A stretch of DNA of 8,047 nucleotides from Bryobacteraceae bacterium. Its GTDB lineage: Bacteria > Acidobacteriota > Terriglobia > Bryobacterales > Bryobacteraceae. The stretch lies in assembly GCA_030039005.1 (NCBI GenBank), contig JASHQT010000643.1, positions 1-8,047 of the forward strand, given 5' to 3'. The notes beneath the pieces were generated by a model that was given only the letters and a program-made list of their open reading frames with translations, was not told where the DNA came from and ran no database searches. The position numbers were made by a program, and so were the translations under genes. Shown piece after piece: positions 1 to 5,719 of the stretch. Numbering within the stretch: the stretch's first letter is position 1; each line of letters opens with the position of its first letter.

Positions 1-2
1 CG

Positions 3-347
3 CCCGATCGGGAAATCACCTTCGACATCGTTGACGCGCATCGCCTCCTTGCCAACCTCGGCATCCAGAGCCAGCGTCTTTCGCGCCAGTTCCAAAAGAG
101 CCTCGACACGCTCCGCGACATCCAGGCGGACCGCACCGAGCGCGAGCGCCGCTCGCTTAAAGACGCCGCTGCCCTCCTCGAACTCCACAAACGCAAAGGA
201 GTTCCCTGGCAGCCCTCCGATCATGGCTTCGTTTTTCCAAAAGAACGTGTCGAATGCTTCGCCGAACACGCCATGCGCCTGAACGAAGCCCGCCATATCG
301 AACATGTGCGCTTTCACCTGCGTCCTACGCCTGCCCGCGAACCCTGA
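3..347 (+). CDS. Hypothetical protein, C-terminal part (acidobacterial family), 5' truncated
   Basis: An open frame runs from the left edge for 114 codons to a TGA at 345-347; its start lies outside the window. C-rich third positions and the lack of stops support coding. The visible part begins with an acidic stretch and an 'AHRLLANLGIQSQRLSRQF' segment, then a charged, probably coiled-coil helix rich in Arg, Glu and Asp (about visible residues 25-60), then a 'KGVPWQPSDHGFVF' segment and a short basic tail. From memory this matches the C-terminal end of a hypothetical family whose N-terminus reads like 'ANRANAQLSTGP' and which is common in Acidobacteriota. No function is known to me. It is on the same strand as the catabolic operon, but 229 nt and a promoter-like TATAAT separate them, so it is probably not part of it. 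Confidence 0.72.
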   Translation, partial: PDREITFDIVDAHRLLANLGIQSQRLSRQFQKSLDTLRDIQADRTERERRSLKDAAALLELHKRKGVPWQPSDHGFVFPKERVECFAEHAMRLNEARHIEHVRFHLRPTPAREP

Positions 348-494
348 ACGCAAAGAATGCGGCGCGCATTGCCCAAGCAGTCAAGAAACACACCCGCGCT
401 GCAGTCCGATTTGCGCGAGTCCCTGAAAGTGCCTCAGGCCATCCTGCCTCACGACATCCTCACACCATCCGCGCGATCGCTCTTCCAAGTTCGA

Positions 495-500
495 TATAAT
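495..500 (+). promoter_or_regulatory. Candidate -10 box (TATAAT) of the ligJ-like operon
   Basis: A perfect TATAAT hexamer lies 77 nt upstream of the ATG at 577. No good -35 is seen 16-18 nt further upstream (the sequence there is CG-rich), so the promoter would be weak or activator-dependent. Transcription would begin near 507, giving a leader of about 70 nt that contains the inverted repeats at 505-557. This is a motif match only. Confidence 0.45.
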
Positions 501-504
501 CCCC

Positions 505-557
505 GTTTGCGGATACGCGCATCAATCTCATTGCGCGGACGCGCAAACATACGCAAA
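505..557 (+). repeat. Cluster of TTTGCG/CGCAAA inverted repeats in the operon leader
   Basis: Three related inverted pairs overlap here. GTTTGCG (505-511) is complementary to CGCAAAC (542-548). TTTGCG (506-511) is also complementary to CGCAAA (552-557). TTGCGC (531-536) is complementary to GCGCAA (541-546) with a 4-nt spacer. ATACGC is directly repeated at 513-518 and 549-554. The first two pairings compete with each other, and the third competes with the first. The block lies between the candidate -10 box and the first start codon. It could be a multi-site operator for a repressor or a leader RNA with alternative hairpins. There is no U tract, so it is not a simple terminator. The pairings are seen directly; the role is inferred. 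Confidence 0.45.
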
Positions 558-561
558 TGAT

Positions 562-565
562 GAGG
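562..565 (+). promoter_or_regulatory. Ribosome binding site of the LigJ-like gene
   Basis: GAGG lies 11 nt before the ATG at 577, slightly long spacing but the only purine-rich match nearby. It supports the start that gives the 'MIIDAHAH' N-terminus. Confidence 0.45.
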
Positions 566-576
566 CCCTCACAAAC

Positions 577-1581
577 ATGATCATCGACGCTCACGCGCAC
601 GTGACCGCGCCGGACAAGCTTTACGTATACAAAGCCGGACTCATCTCTCACCGCGGAGCGCACGGCCGCGGGAGCGCCGGCGCGACGGATGAGGACATCA
701 AGCACGCCTTAAACGAACCGGTTTTCGGTGGGTCCTCTCATCTGGATCAACTGAAAGAAGTGGGCACCGACATGCAAGTTGTCTCTCCCCGCCCCTATCA
801 GATGATGCACAGCGAGCAACCCAAGCTCGTGAACTGGTTCATGGAAGAAACCAACAACATCATCGGGCGGCAAACGAAGCTCTATCCGAACGTATTTCGG
901 GGCGTGTGCGGGCTGCCTCAGAGCCCGGGCATCAGTCCGAGCAATTGCATCCCGGAGCTGGAGCGGTGTGTGAAGCAGCTTGGTTTCGTGGGGTGCCTGA
1001 TCAATCCCGACCCGGGCGAGGCGGGCGGCATCTCGACGCCCCCGCTGGGCGATCGCTACTGGTATCCGCTTTACGAAAAGCTGGTCGAGTTGGACGTGGT
1101 AGGCCACGTCCACTCCGCCGGCTGCCGGTCGGACCGCCTTCCCTATTCGCTGCATTTCATCAACGAGGAAAGCATCGCCGTTGTTTCGCTGCTAAGTTCC
1201 AACGTCTTCAAGGATTTTCCGACGCTCAAAATTCTGCTGTCGCACGGCGGAGGCGCTATTCCGTTGCACTGGGCACGTTTTGAGGCCAGCTCGCTGCGCG
1301 TTCCTGGCGCAACCCGCTTTTCCGAGCGCATGCGGAATATCTATTACGACACCGTCATGTATTCGAGCGATTCCCTCGCCCTTCTGATCAAGACGGTGGG
1401 CGCGGATCGCTGTCTCTTCGGCACCGAACGGCCCGGCGTTGGCACCGTCAAGGACCCGCGCACCGGAAAATGGCTGGATGAGATCCGCTATTTGATCGAA
1501 GACTTCGAGTGGTTGAGCGCCGCCGACAGAAAGCTGATCTTCGAAGACAACGCCAAGAAGCTATTCAAGATCGAGGTTTGA
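577..1581 (+). CDS. Amidohydrolase-fold hydratase, LigJ-like (4-oxalomesaconate hydratase type)
   Basis: Encodes a 334-residue cytoplasmic protein of the amidohydrolase_2 (COG2159) family. By recall it tracks LigJ, the zinc enzyme hydrating 4-oxalomesaconate to 4-carboxy-4-hydroxy-2-oxoadipate (341 residues), over nearly its full length. Matching stretches include 'LPQSPGISPSNCIPELERCV' (113-132), 'NPDPG' (143-147), 'DRYWYPLYEKLVEL' (159-172), 'FKDFP' (211-215) and 'HGGGAIPLHW' (223-232). Metal-site candidates are H6 and H8 of the 'DAHAH' strand, H177/H179 of 'GHVH', catalytic-type H223 and E284 of 'FGTERPG'. The Glu at 284 matches LigJ; many hydrolytic relatives carry Asp there. The start is fixed by the N-terminal HxH strand. 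It is first in its operon, 7 nt before the binding-protein gene and two genes before a LigB-type dioxygenase, which fits consecutive pathway steps. A decarboxylase or hydrolase of the same superfamily acting on a similar ring-cleavage product is the main alternative. I leave the symbol blank because the substrate is unproven. Confidence 0.85.
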   Translation: MIIDAHAHVTAPDKLYVYKAGLISHRGAHGRGSAGATDEDIKHALNEPVFGGSSHLDQLKEVGTDMQVVSPRPYQMMHSEQPKLVNWFMEETNNIIGRQTKLYPNVFRGVCGLPQSPGISPSNCIPELERCVKQLGFVGCLINPDPGEAGGISTPPLGDRYWYPLYEKLVELDVVGHVHSAGCRSDRLPYSLHFINEESIAVVSLLSSNVFKDFPTLKILLSHGGGAIPLHWARFEASSLRVPGATRFSERMRNIYYDTVMYSSDSLALLIKTVGADRCLFGTERPGVGTVKDPRTGKWLDEIRYLIEDFEWLSAADRKLIFEDNAKKLFKIEV

Positions 1582-1588
1582 TCGTCTG

Positions 1589-2611
1589 ATGAAAGCCCTC
1601 TACTGCGCGCTGTTGCTTTGGGCTCTGCCCGCTCTGGCACAGCTTCAAAGCATCACCATCAATTATCCGGCGAAAGCTCCCGCGAACTGGCCAATCTTCC
1701 TGGCCAAGGAAGGCGGTTACTACCAGCAGAACGGTCTGGACGCGAAACTAGTGTTCGCCGTGCATCCGGCGGGGATCGCGATGCTGGTGAGCGGCGAAGC
1801 GCAGATGGCCAATTATCCGATGGACCAAGCCATGCAGGCTGCGATGCGTGATGGATCGCTGGTCATCGTGGGCACTCCAATGAGCCGCGGTTTATTCGCC
1901 ATGATGACGCGCAGCGACGTCAAGAGCGTGGGCGATTTGAAGGGCAAGCGATTCGGCGTGAGCCAGCTCGGCGACCCGCCCTACAGCTTCGCCCTGGCCA
2001 TCCTTGGCAAGTACGGGATCGGCCCGCGCGATGTCCAGTGGATCCCTCTCGGCACGGACGGCAATGGACGCGTCGCGGCTCTGGTGAGCGGCCGCGTGGA
2101 CGCCACCATGATTCCGGCGCCTCAATATTTCAAGCTCCAGCCGCAAGGATTCAAGGAAATCGCCAACCTGGCGGACAACGCCGACCTTTACGCGCCGCTG
2201 GCTTACGTATTCAAGAAGAGTGAGCTGGCAGCCAATCCGAAATTGCCCGAACTGATGATTAAAGCGCAGGCCGAGGCCATCAAGCGTTACTACGACGACA
2301 AGGCCATGGCCCTTAAGGCCTATGCGATGTACGATCCGCAAAGCGCGGCCGACATCGGACGAATCTACGATCACGACCGCAAGGCCAACACCTACGAACG
2401 CGTGCCCTATGTGCTGGCGCCCGCCGTTCAATACATCGTCAATCATCAGCCCGATGAAAAAATCGCCGCGCAGATGAAGTCTTACGATTTCCGCAAAGTG
2501 ATCGACAATAGCGTCGTCGAGCGTCTGGTGCGGGAACATTTTTTCGAACAGCTCTTCGGGCCTGGTATCAAGGCCGAGGAGAATAGCAAAGCGAAACTGG
2601 CTTTCAAGTAA
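1589..2611 (+). CDS. ABC transporter substrate-binding protein, NMT1/SsuA/TauA-like (SBP1)
   Basis: Encodes 340 residues. The N-terminus is a signal peptide: a Lys, a hydrophobic core at about 4-14, and an 'ALA' cleavage site at 15-17 before Q18, so the mature protein is periplasmic. The body has the two-lobe type II binding-protein pattern of the NitT/TauT class: 'NYPAKAPANWPIFLAKEGGY' early, 'PAGIAMLVSGEAQMA' for the ligand cleft, 'LKGKRFGV' opening the second domain, and 'GRVDAT' later. It closely resembles the second binding protein at 6528-7562 along its whole length. Unusually, it sits between two enzyme genes (7 nt after the hydratase, 10 nt before the dioxygenase) with no permease or ATPase in its own operon. 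It probably feeds the transporter encoded convergently at 4934-6517. GAGG at 1573-1576, inside the end of the preceding gene, may serve as its ribosome binding site. The ligand is inferred to be an aromatic acid from context only. Confidence 0.87.
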   Translation: MKALYCALLLWALPALAQLQSITINYPAKAPANWPIFLAKEGGYYQQNGLDAKLVFAVHPAGIAMLVSGEAQMANYPMDQAMQAAMRDGSLVIVGTPMSRGLFAMMTRSDVKSVGDLKGKRFGVSQLGDPPYSFALAILGKYGIGPRDVQWIPLGTDGNGRVAALVSGRVDATMIPAPQYFKLQPQGFKEIANLADNADLYAPLAYVFKKSELAANPKLPELMIKAQAEAIKRYYDDKAMALKAYAMYDPQSAADIGRIYDHDRKANTYERVPYVLAPAVQYIVNHQPDEKIAAQMKSYDFRKVIDNSVVERLVREHFFEQLFGPGIKAEENSKAKLAFK

Positions 2612-2621
2612 ACTGAACCCT

Positions 2622-3617
2622 ATGGCAGAAATCGTTCTTGGCATTGGATCGTCGCATGGCCCGTTGCTCTCGACGCCTCCCGAGCAGTGGGACCTGCGCG
2701 CGCAAGCCGACCGCGAAAACAAGAAGCACTTTTACCGGGGCAAAGCCTATGACTACTCGGCGCTGATGCGCGAGCGCGCGCCTGGATTCAGCGCTGAGGT
2801 GCAAGTGGAATCCCGGCGCGACCGTTTTGCGCAGTGTCATCGCGCCATGGAAACGATCGCGCAAAAATTCAAGGCAGCGGCTCCCGAGGCGGTCGTGATC
2901 GTCGGCAATGACCAGCGGGAGTTTTTCGATGAGGGCTTGACCCCGGCCATCACCGTCTATCGCGGCGCCGAAATCAAGAATCTGCAACATCTGCCCAAGG
3001 ACAACCCACCCGGCATCAATATCGCCGAGCCGGGAAATTCACCGGCCGAAGGCGCTACCTATCCCGGCGCGACGGCTCTCGCGGATCACATTTTGGATTC
3101 GCTCGCGGCCGAGAACTTCGACCTCGCGCAGTCCGATTCGACGCCCAAAGCGGCCCCGCGCGGGGGCATTCCCCACGCGTACGGGTTCCTGTATCACTCG
3201 ATTCTCGGTGATACTCCGCCGCCCAGCGTTCCGATTATTCTCAACGTTCACTTCCCGCATAACGTCCCGAAGAATCGCCGCTGTCTCGATCTGGGCGGAG
3301 CGCTGCACCGCGCCATCCAGAGCTTCGATGGTTTCAAGCGCGTGGCTGTCATGGCGTCAGGCGGGTTGACTCACTTCGTAATCGACGAAGAACTGGACCG
3401 GAAGATTCTCGCCGCCATGCAATCCGGAGATGAAGAGGCCCTCGCGGCCATTCCGGAGAGTTACTTCAAAGTGGGAACGGCGGAAATCAAGAATTGGTAT
3501 CCGGTCATCGCGGCGATGAACAAGGCCAAGCTCCGCTACCATTTGGTCGACTACGTTCCGTGCTACCGAACCGAAGCCGGCACCGGAAACGCGATGGCTT
3601 TCGTTTATTGGGATTAG
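2622..3617 (+). CDS. LigB-type class III extradiol ring-cleavage dioxygenase
   Basis: Encodes 331 residues of the LigB fold (catalytic subunit of protocatechuate 4,5-dioxygenase and related enzymes), which opens dihydroxylated aromatic rings with O2 at an Fe(II) centre. Aligned by eye to LigB: H12 in 'GSSHGP' matches metal ligand His12. E288 in 'VGTAEIKNWY' matches metal ligand Glu242. H251 in 'ASGGLTHFV' matches catalytic His195. H185 in 'GIPHAYG' fits the second-shell 'DHG' His. The other metal-ligand His of LigB ('YNDH') is Q98 here ('VGNDQREFF'). I recall 'GDDQ' versions in uncharacterised relatives, so this looks typical of a subfamily, not a lesion. There is no fused LigA-like domain and no LigA gene nearby. 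No clear Shine-Dalgarno is seen; the gene follows SBP1 by 10 nt and may be translationally coupled. Its stop lies 4 nt from the stop of the convergent operon. Substrate unknown; gallate or a related di/trihydroxybenzoate is inferred from the LigJ- and aldolase-type neighbours. Confidence 0.83.
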   Translation: MAEIVLGIGSSHGPLLSTPPEQWDLRAQADRENKKHFYRGKAYDYSALMRERAPGFSAEVQVESRRDRFAQCHRAMETIAQKFKAAAPEAVVIVGNDQREFFDEGLTPAITVYRGAEIKNLQHLPKDNPPGINIAEPGNSPAEGATYPGATALADHILDSLAAENFDLAQSDSTPKAAPRGGIPHAYGFLYHSILGDTPPPSVPIILNVHFPHNVPKNRRCLDLGGALHRAIQSFDGFKRVAVMASGGLTHFVIDEELDRKILAAMQSGDEEALAAIPESYFKVGTAEIKNWYPVIAAMNKAKLRYHLVDYVPCYRTEAGTGNAMAFVYWD

Positions 3618-3621
3618 ACCG

Positions 3622-4278
3622 CTACCGCACTCTGGTCTGCAGCTTGTGATAACCGTGTTGGGCGCGCGCCTCACGCAGACTCAGCCCGCTCTTGACGGCA
3701 TCGCGAATCCGCTGTTCCACCGCATCAATCTCTTCGGCAGCCGCCAGAATCGCGCTCTCGTGGGCGCGCGGAAGCGCGACGATCCCGTCGGCATCCCCGC
3801 GCAGAATGTCGCCCGGCTCCACTCGCGCTTGGCCGATATTCACCGGCCCGCCCATGGCTTCCACTTGCACACGGTCCTTGCCGGTGCGCATGGAATAACT
3901 GCGGCTGAACATGGGATAACCAAGTTCCAGCGCCAATGCCGTGTCCCGGCACGCTCCATCGATCACCGTGCCCGCCACTCCGCGCGTGTGCGCCACCATG
4001 GTCAGAATATCGCCCCAGACCGTGGCATCTTCGCGTCCGCCATTGTCCAGCACCACTACCCCGCCAGGCTTGACATCATCGATGTAATCGCCCACCGTGC
4101 CCGGCGGCATTCCGGCCGGTCCATACAAAATTGTGAACGCACGGCCCGTTAGCCGGAAACTCGGATCGAGCGGCTTGATTCCCAGGCACTGCCCGCCGAT
4201 TCCCAACCGGTCCATCGCGTCGCTCAAGGCTGTGGTGTCGAGCTTGGACGCTCGCAAAACGTTTTCGTCGTTATTCAT
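3622..4278 (-). CDS. RraA-family protein, HMG/CHA aldolase type (RraA1)
   Basis: Encodes 218 residues of the RraA-like fold, which includes class II aldolases cleaving 4-hydroxy-4-methyl-2-oxoglutarate (HMG) and 4-carboxy-4-hydroxy-2-oxoadipate (CHA) to pyruvate plus pyruvate or oxaloacetate. The D-X20-R-D motif described for HMG/CHA aldolases is intact: D90 ('VWGDIL'), then R111-D112 in 'IDGACRD'. Other family hallmarks are 'LSDAMDRLGI' near residue 18, 'LTGRAFTI' at 43-50, 'PGGVVVLDNGG' at 71-81 and 'VEPGDILRGDADGIVALP' near 153. This makes it the better candidate for the aldolase step after the LigJ-like hydratase. It is last in the - strand operon; its ATG overlaps the TGA of the preceding paralogue by 4 nt (ATGA at 4275-4278), which suggests translational coupling and explains the lack of an obvious ribosome binding site. 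Family members are often misannotated as demethylmenaquinone methyltransferase or RNase E inhibitor. The aldolase role is likely but not proven. Confidence 0.83.
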   Translation of the reverse strand: MNNDENVLRASKLDTTALSDAMDRLGIGGQCLGIKPLDPSFRLTGRAFTILYGPAGMPPGTVGDYIDDVKPGGVVVLDNGGREDATVWGDILTMVAHTRGVAGTVIDGACRDTALALELGYPMFSRSYSMRTGKDRVQVEAMGGPVNIGQARVEPGDILRGDADGIVALPRAHESAILAAAEEIDAVEQRIRDAVKSGLSLREARAQHGYHKLQTRVR

Positions 4279-4937
4279 GTGGTCGATTTTTTGAGCATGT
4301 GCTCGTAATTAGCGCCCATCACCTGGCCGATCGGATTCCCCTCTCGCAACGCGCGCGCCATCGCCTCTTCGCGCGCCACAATGGCCTCCGCCGTCTCGAT
4401 CACCCGCCTTATATCCGCGTGCGCGACGAACACTACCGCGCTCCCATCCGCGACGACATAGTCGCCAGGCGAAACCATGACATCGCCGATCAAAACCGGC
4501 TCGTTGGTGGCCACTTCCACGATGCGGCCGCGAGCCGTCCGCGCCGTGTGGTCTCGCGCAAATACCGGAAAATCCAGTTTGCGGCTCTCATCGACGTCGC
4601 GCACCGGACCATCCACGATCACACCTGCCAAGCCTCGCACCTGCGCGCCGATCGAAAGATTCCCGCCCCAGGCGGCGGCATCCAATCCGGTGCGCTGTTC
4701 CACGACTATGATGTCCCCGGGAGATGCTGCTTCAATAGCGGCAGTGCACAGATGGCGGGTATTCGAGCGTCCTTCGGCGCGGTCCAGTTTGACCGTCAAA
4801 ACGCGTCCGGCGATTCTGTGCTCCGTGGACAAGCGGCGAATTCCGCTTACAGCTCCCGGCAGTCCCAACTTATCGAGTGCATCGGAAACCGCACAAGAGT
4901 CCAAGTGGCTGAGCCGGGATATCAATTCATCTATCAT
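4275..4937 (-). CDS. RraA-family protein with altered aldolase motif (RraA2)
   Basis: Encodes 220 residues, a paralogue of the next gene, with the same landmarks: 'CAVSDALDKLGLPG' at 15-28, 'AGRVLTVKLD' at 43-52, 'SPGDIIVVEQ' at 72-81, 'VIVDGPVRDVD' at 106-116 and 'VSPGDYVVADGSAVVFV' near 160. R113-D114 of the D-X20-R-D motif are kept, but the leading Asp is Gly (G92 in 'WGGNLS'). It may therefore have changed activity, use another metal ligand, or act as a partner of RraA1, since the fold is trimeric or hexameric. The open frame extends upstream to 5222, but those 95 codons lie antiparallel in phase over the permease gene and look unlike any protein, so I chose the ATG at 4937. That ATG overlaps the permease TGA as ATGA (4934-4937), and the next gene is joined the same way, so permease, RraA2 and RraA1 form a tightly coupled run. 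Function beyond the fold is uncertain. Confidence 0.82.
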   Translation of the reverse strand: MIDELISRLSHLDSCAVSDALDKLGLPGAVSGIRRLSTEHRIAGRVLTVKLDRAEGRSNTRHLCTAAIEAASPGDIIVVEQRTGLDAAAWGGNLSIGAQVRGLAGVIVDGPVRDVDESRKLDFPVFARDHTARTARGRIVEVATNEPVLIGDVMVSPGDYVVADGSAVVFVAHADIRRVIETAEAIVAREEAMARALREGNPIGQVMGANYEHMLKKSTT

Positions 4938-5713
4938 CTTTCCGGTTTCCAGCGTGAGAATTGCCGTTCCAGGCGCTCGGCCAACGCGGTCAGCAGGATT
5001 CCGGCAAACGCTATGATCAGGACGCCCACGAACAAGGTATCGGTGGCGAAGGTTTGCCCTCCATACGCCACCATGAAGCCAATCCCCTGGCTTCCGCCGA
5101 ACATTTCGCCGACGACCACACCGATCAGCCCCAGTGCCACTCCCTGGCGAACGCCCGTCAAGATGAACGGCACCGAGCCGGGCAAGGCTAAAGTGGTGAA
5201 GATCTGCCAGTCGGACGCGCAATAGGCGCGCGCGGCGCGCAACAAATCCCGGTCGATGTTTCTCACGCCAGCCACGGTGTTCACCAATATGGCGAAGAAC
5301 GCCGTAATGAATACGATGAAAATTTTCGACCCCATGCCGACTCCGAACCAGATGATGATCATCGGCACCATCGCGATGCGCGGCGTGGCGTAAAGTGCGT
5401 TCATGAACGGATCGAAGATCAGCCGGGCCCTTCGATACCAGCCGAGGATTACGCCCAGGACAACCCCCGTCACCAGAGCGAGCGCAAACCCAACCGCAAA
5501 ATTAATCCCGCTGTACGTCAGGTCTGAGAGTAGCGTCCCGCGCCGCAAGCCATAGATGAACTGTTTGATGATGGCCGAGGGGCCGCTCAGGAACAAAGGC
5601 GAAATTTTTCCGGCCGACCACAGAGCCTGCCATATTCCAATCGTGAGCGCCACTGCCGTGCCGCCCAGAATCACCGCTTCGTGCCGTTCATAGAAGCTGC
5701 GTTTAGGTTTCAT
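4934..5713 (-). CDS. ABC transporter permease, SsuC/TauC/NrtB-like
   Basis: Encodes 259 residues of an inner-membrane BPD_transp_1 permease of the NitT/TauT class; length is typical (about 250-280). Hydrophobic segments are near residues 13-33, 70-91, 113-127, 131-150, 183-202 and 226-246, consistent with about six helices. The cytoplasmic EAA loop that docks the ATPase is at about 157-183 ('LLRAARAYCASDWQIF' to 'LPGSVPFI'). Here the consensus Glu is Arg (R159) and the consensus Gly is Cys (C165). 'GEMFGGSQGIGFMV' at 202-214 is the family's usual segment after the loop. It follows the ATPase gene by 6 nt and overlaps RraA2 by 4 nt. A GGAG at 5723-5726 lies 9 nt before the ATG and supports this start. 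With the ATPase and SBP2 it makes a complete importer, presumed to be a permease homodimer. The substrate is not readable from the sequence. Confidence 0.9.
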   Translation of the reverse strand: MKPKRSFYERHEAVILGGTAVALTIGIWQALWSAGKISPLFLSGPSAIIKQFIYGLRRGTLLSDLTYSGINFAVGFALALVTGVVLGVILGWYRRARLIFDPFMNALYATPRIAMVPMIIIWFGVGMGSKIFIVFITAFFAILVNTVAGVRNIDRDLLRAARAYCASDWQIFTTLALPGSVPFILTGVRQGVALGLIGVVVGEMFGGSQGIGFMVAYGGQTFATDTLFVGVLIIAFAGILLTALAERLERQFSRWKPER

Positions 5714-5719
5714 GGCCGA

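Noticed and set aside
422..438. CCTGA/TCAGG hairpin after the left-edge gene, considered as its terminator
   Set aside because: Five-base-pair stem with a 7-nt loop and no following T run; likely chance.
430..451. Direct repeat TGCCTCA at 430 and 445
   Set aside because: Only two 7-bp copies, no extension to a longer array; not a CRISPR or meaningful tandem repeat.
709..1155. 148-codon open frame on the - strand opposite the LigJ-like gene
   Set aside because: Antisense shadow of a strongly supported gene; no motif and no ribosome binding site that I can see.
1892..2722. 276-codon open frame on the - strand opposite SBP1
   Set aside because: It is antisense to a gene with clear family motifs and crosses into the dioxygenase gene; the translation shows no domain.
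3616..3638. AGACC/GGTCT inverted repeat across the convergent stop codons, considered as a bidirectional terminator
   Set aside because: Only 5 bp of stem with a 13-nt loop and no U tract on either strand; too weak to call.
4938..5222. 95-codon N-terminal extension of RraA2
   Set aside because: It lies over the permease gene on the same strand in another frame, has no resemblance to RraA proteins, and the ATG at 4937 gives a normal family length.
4299..5225. 308-codon open frame on the + strand opposite RraA2 and the permease
   Set aside because: It runs antisense across two well-supported genes, is rich in Arg, His and Pro without any recognisable domain, and is the usual shadow of GC-rich third positions.
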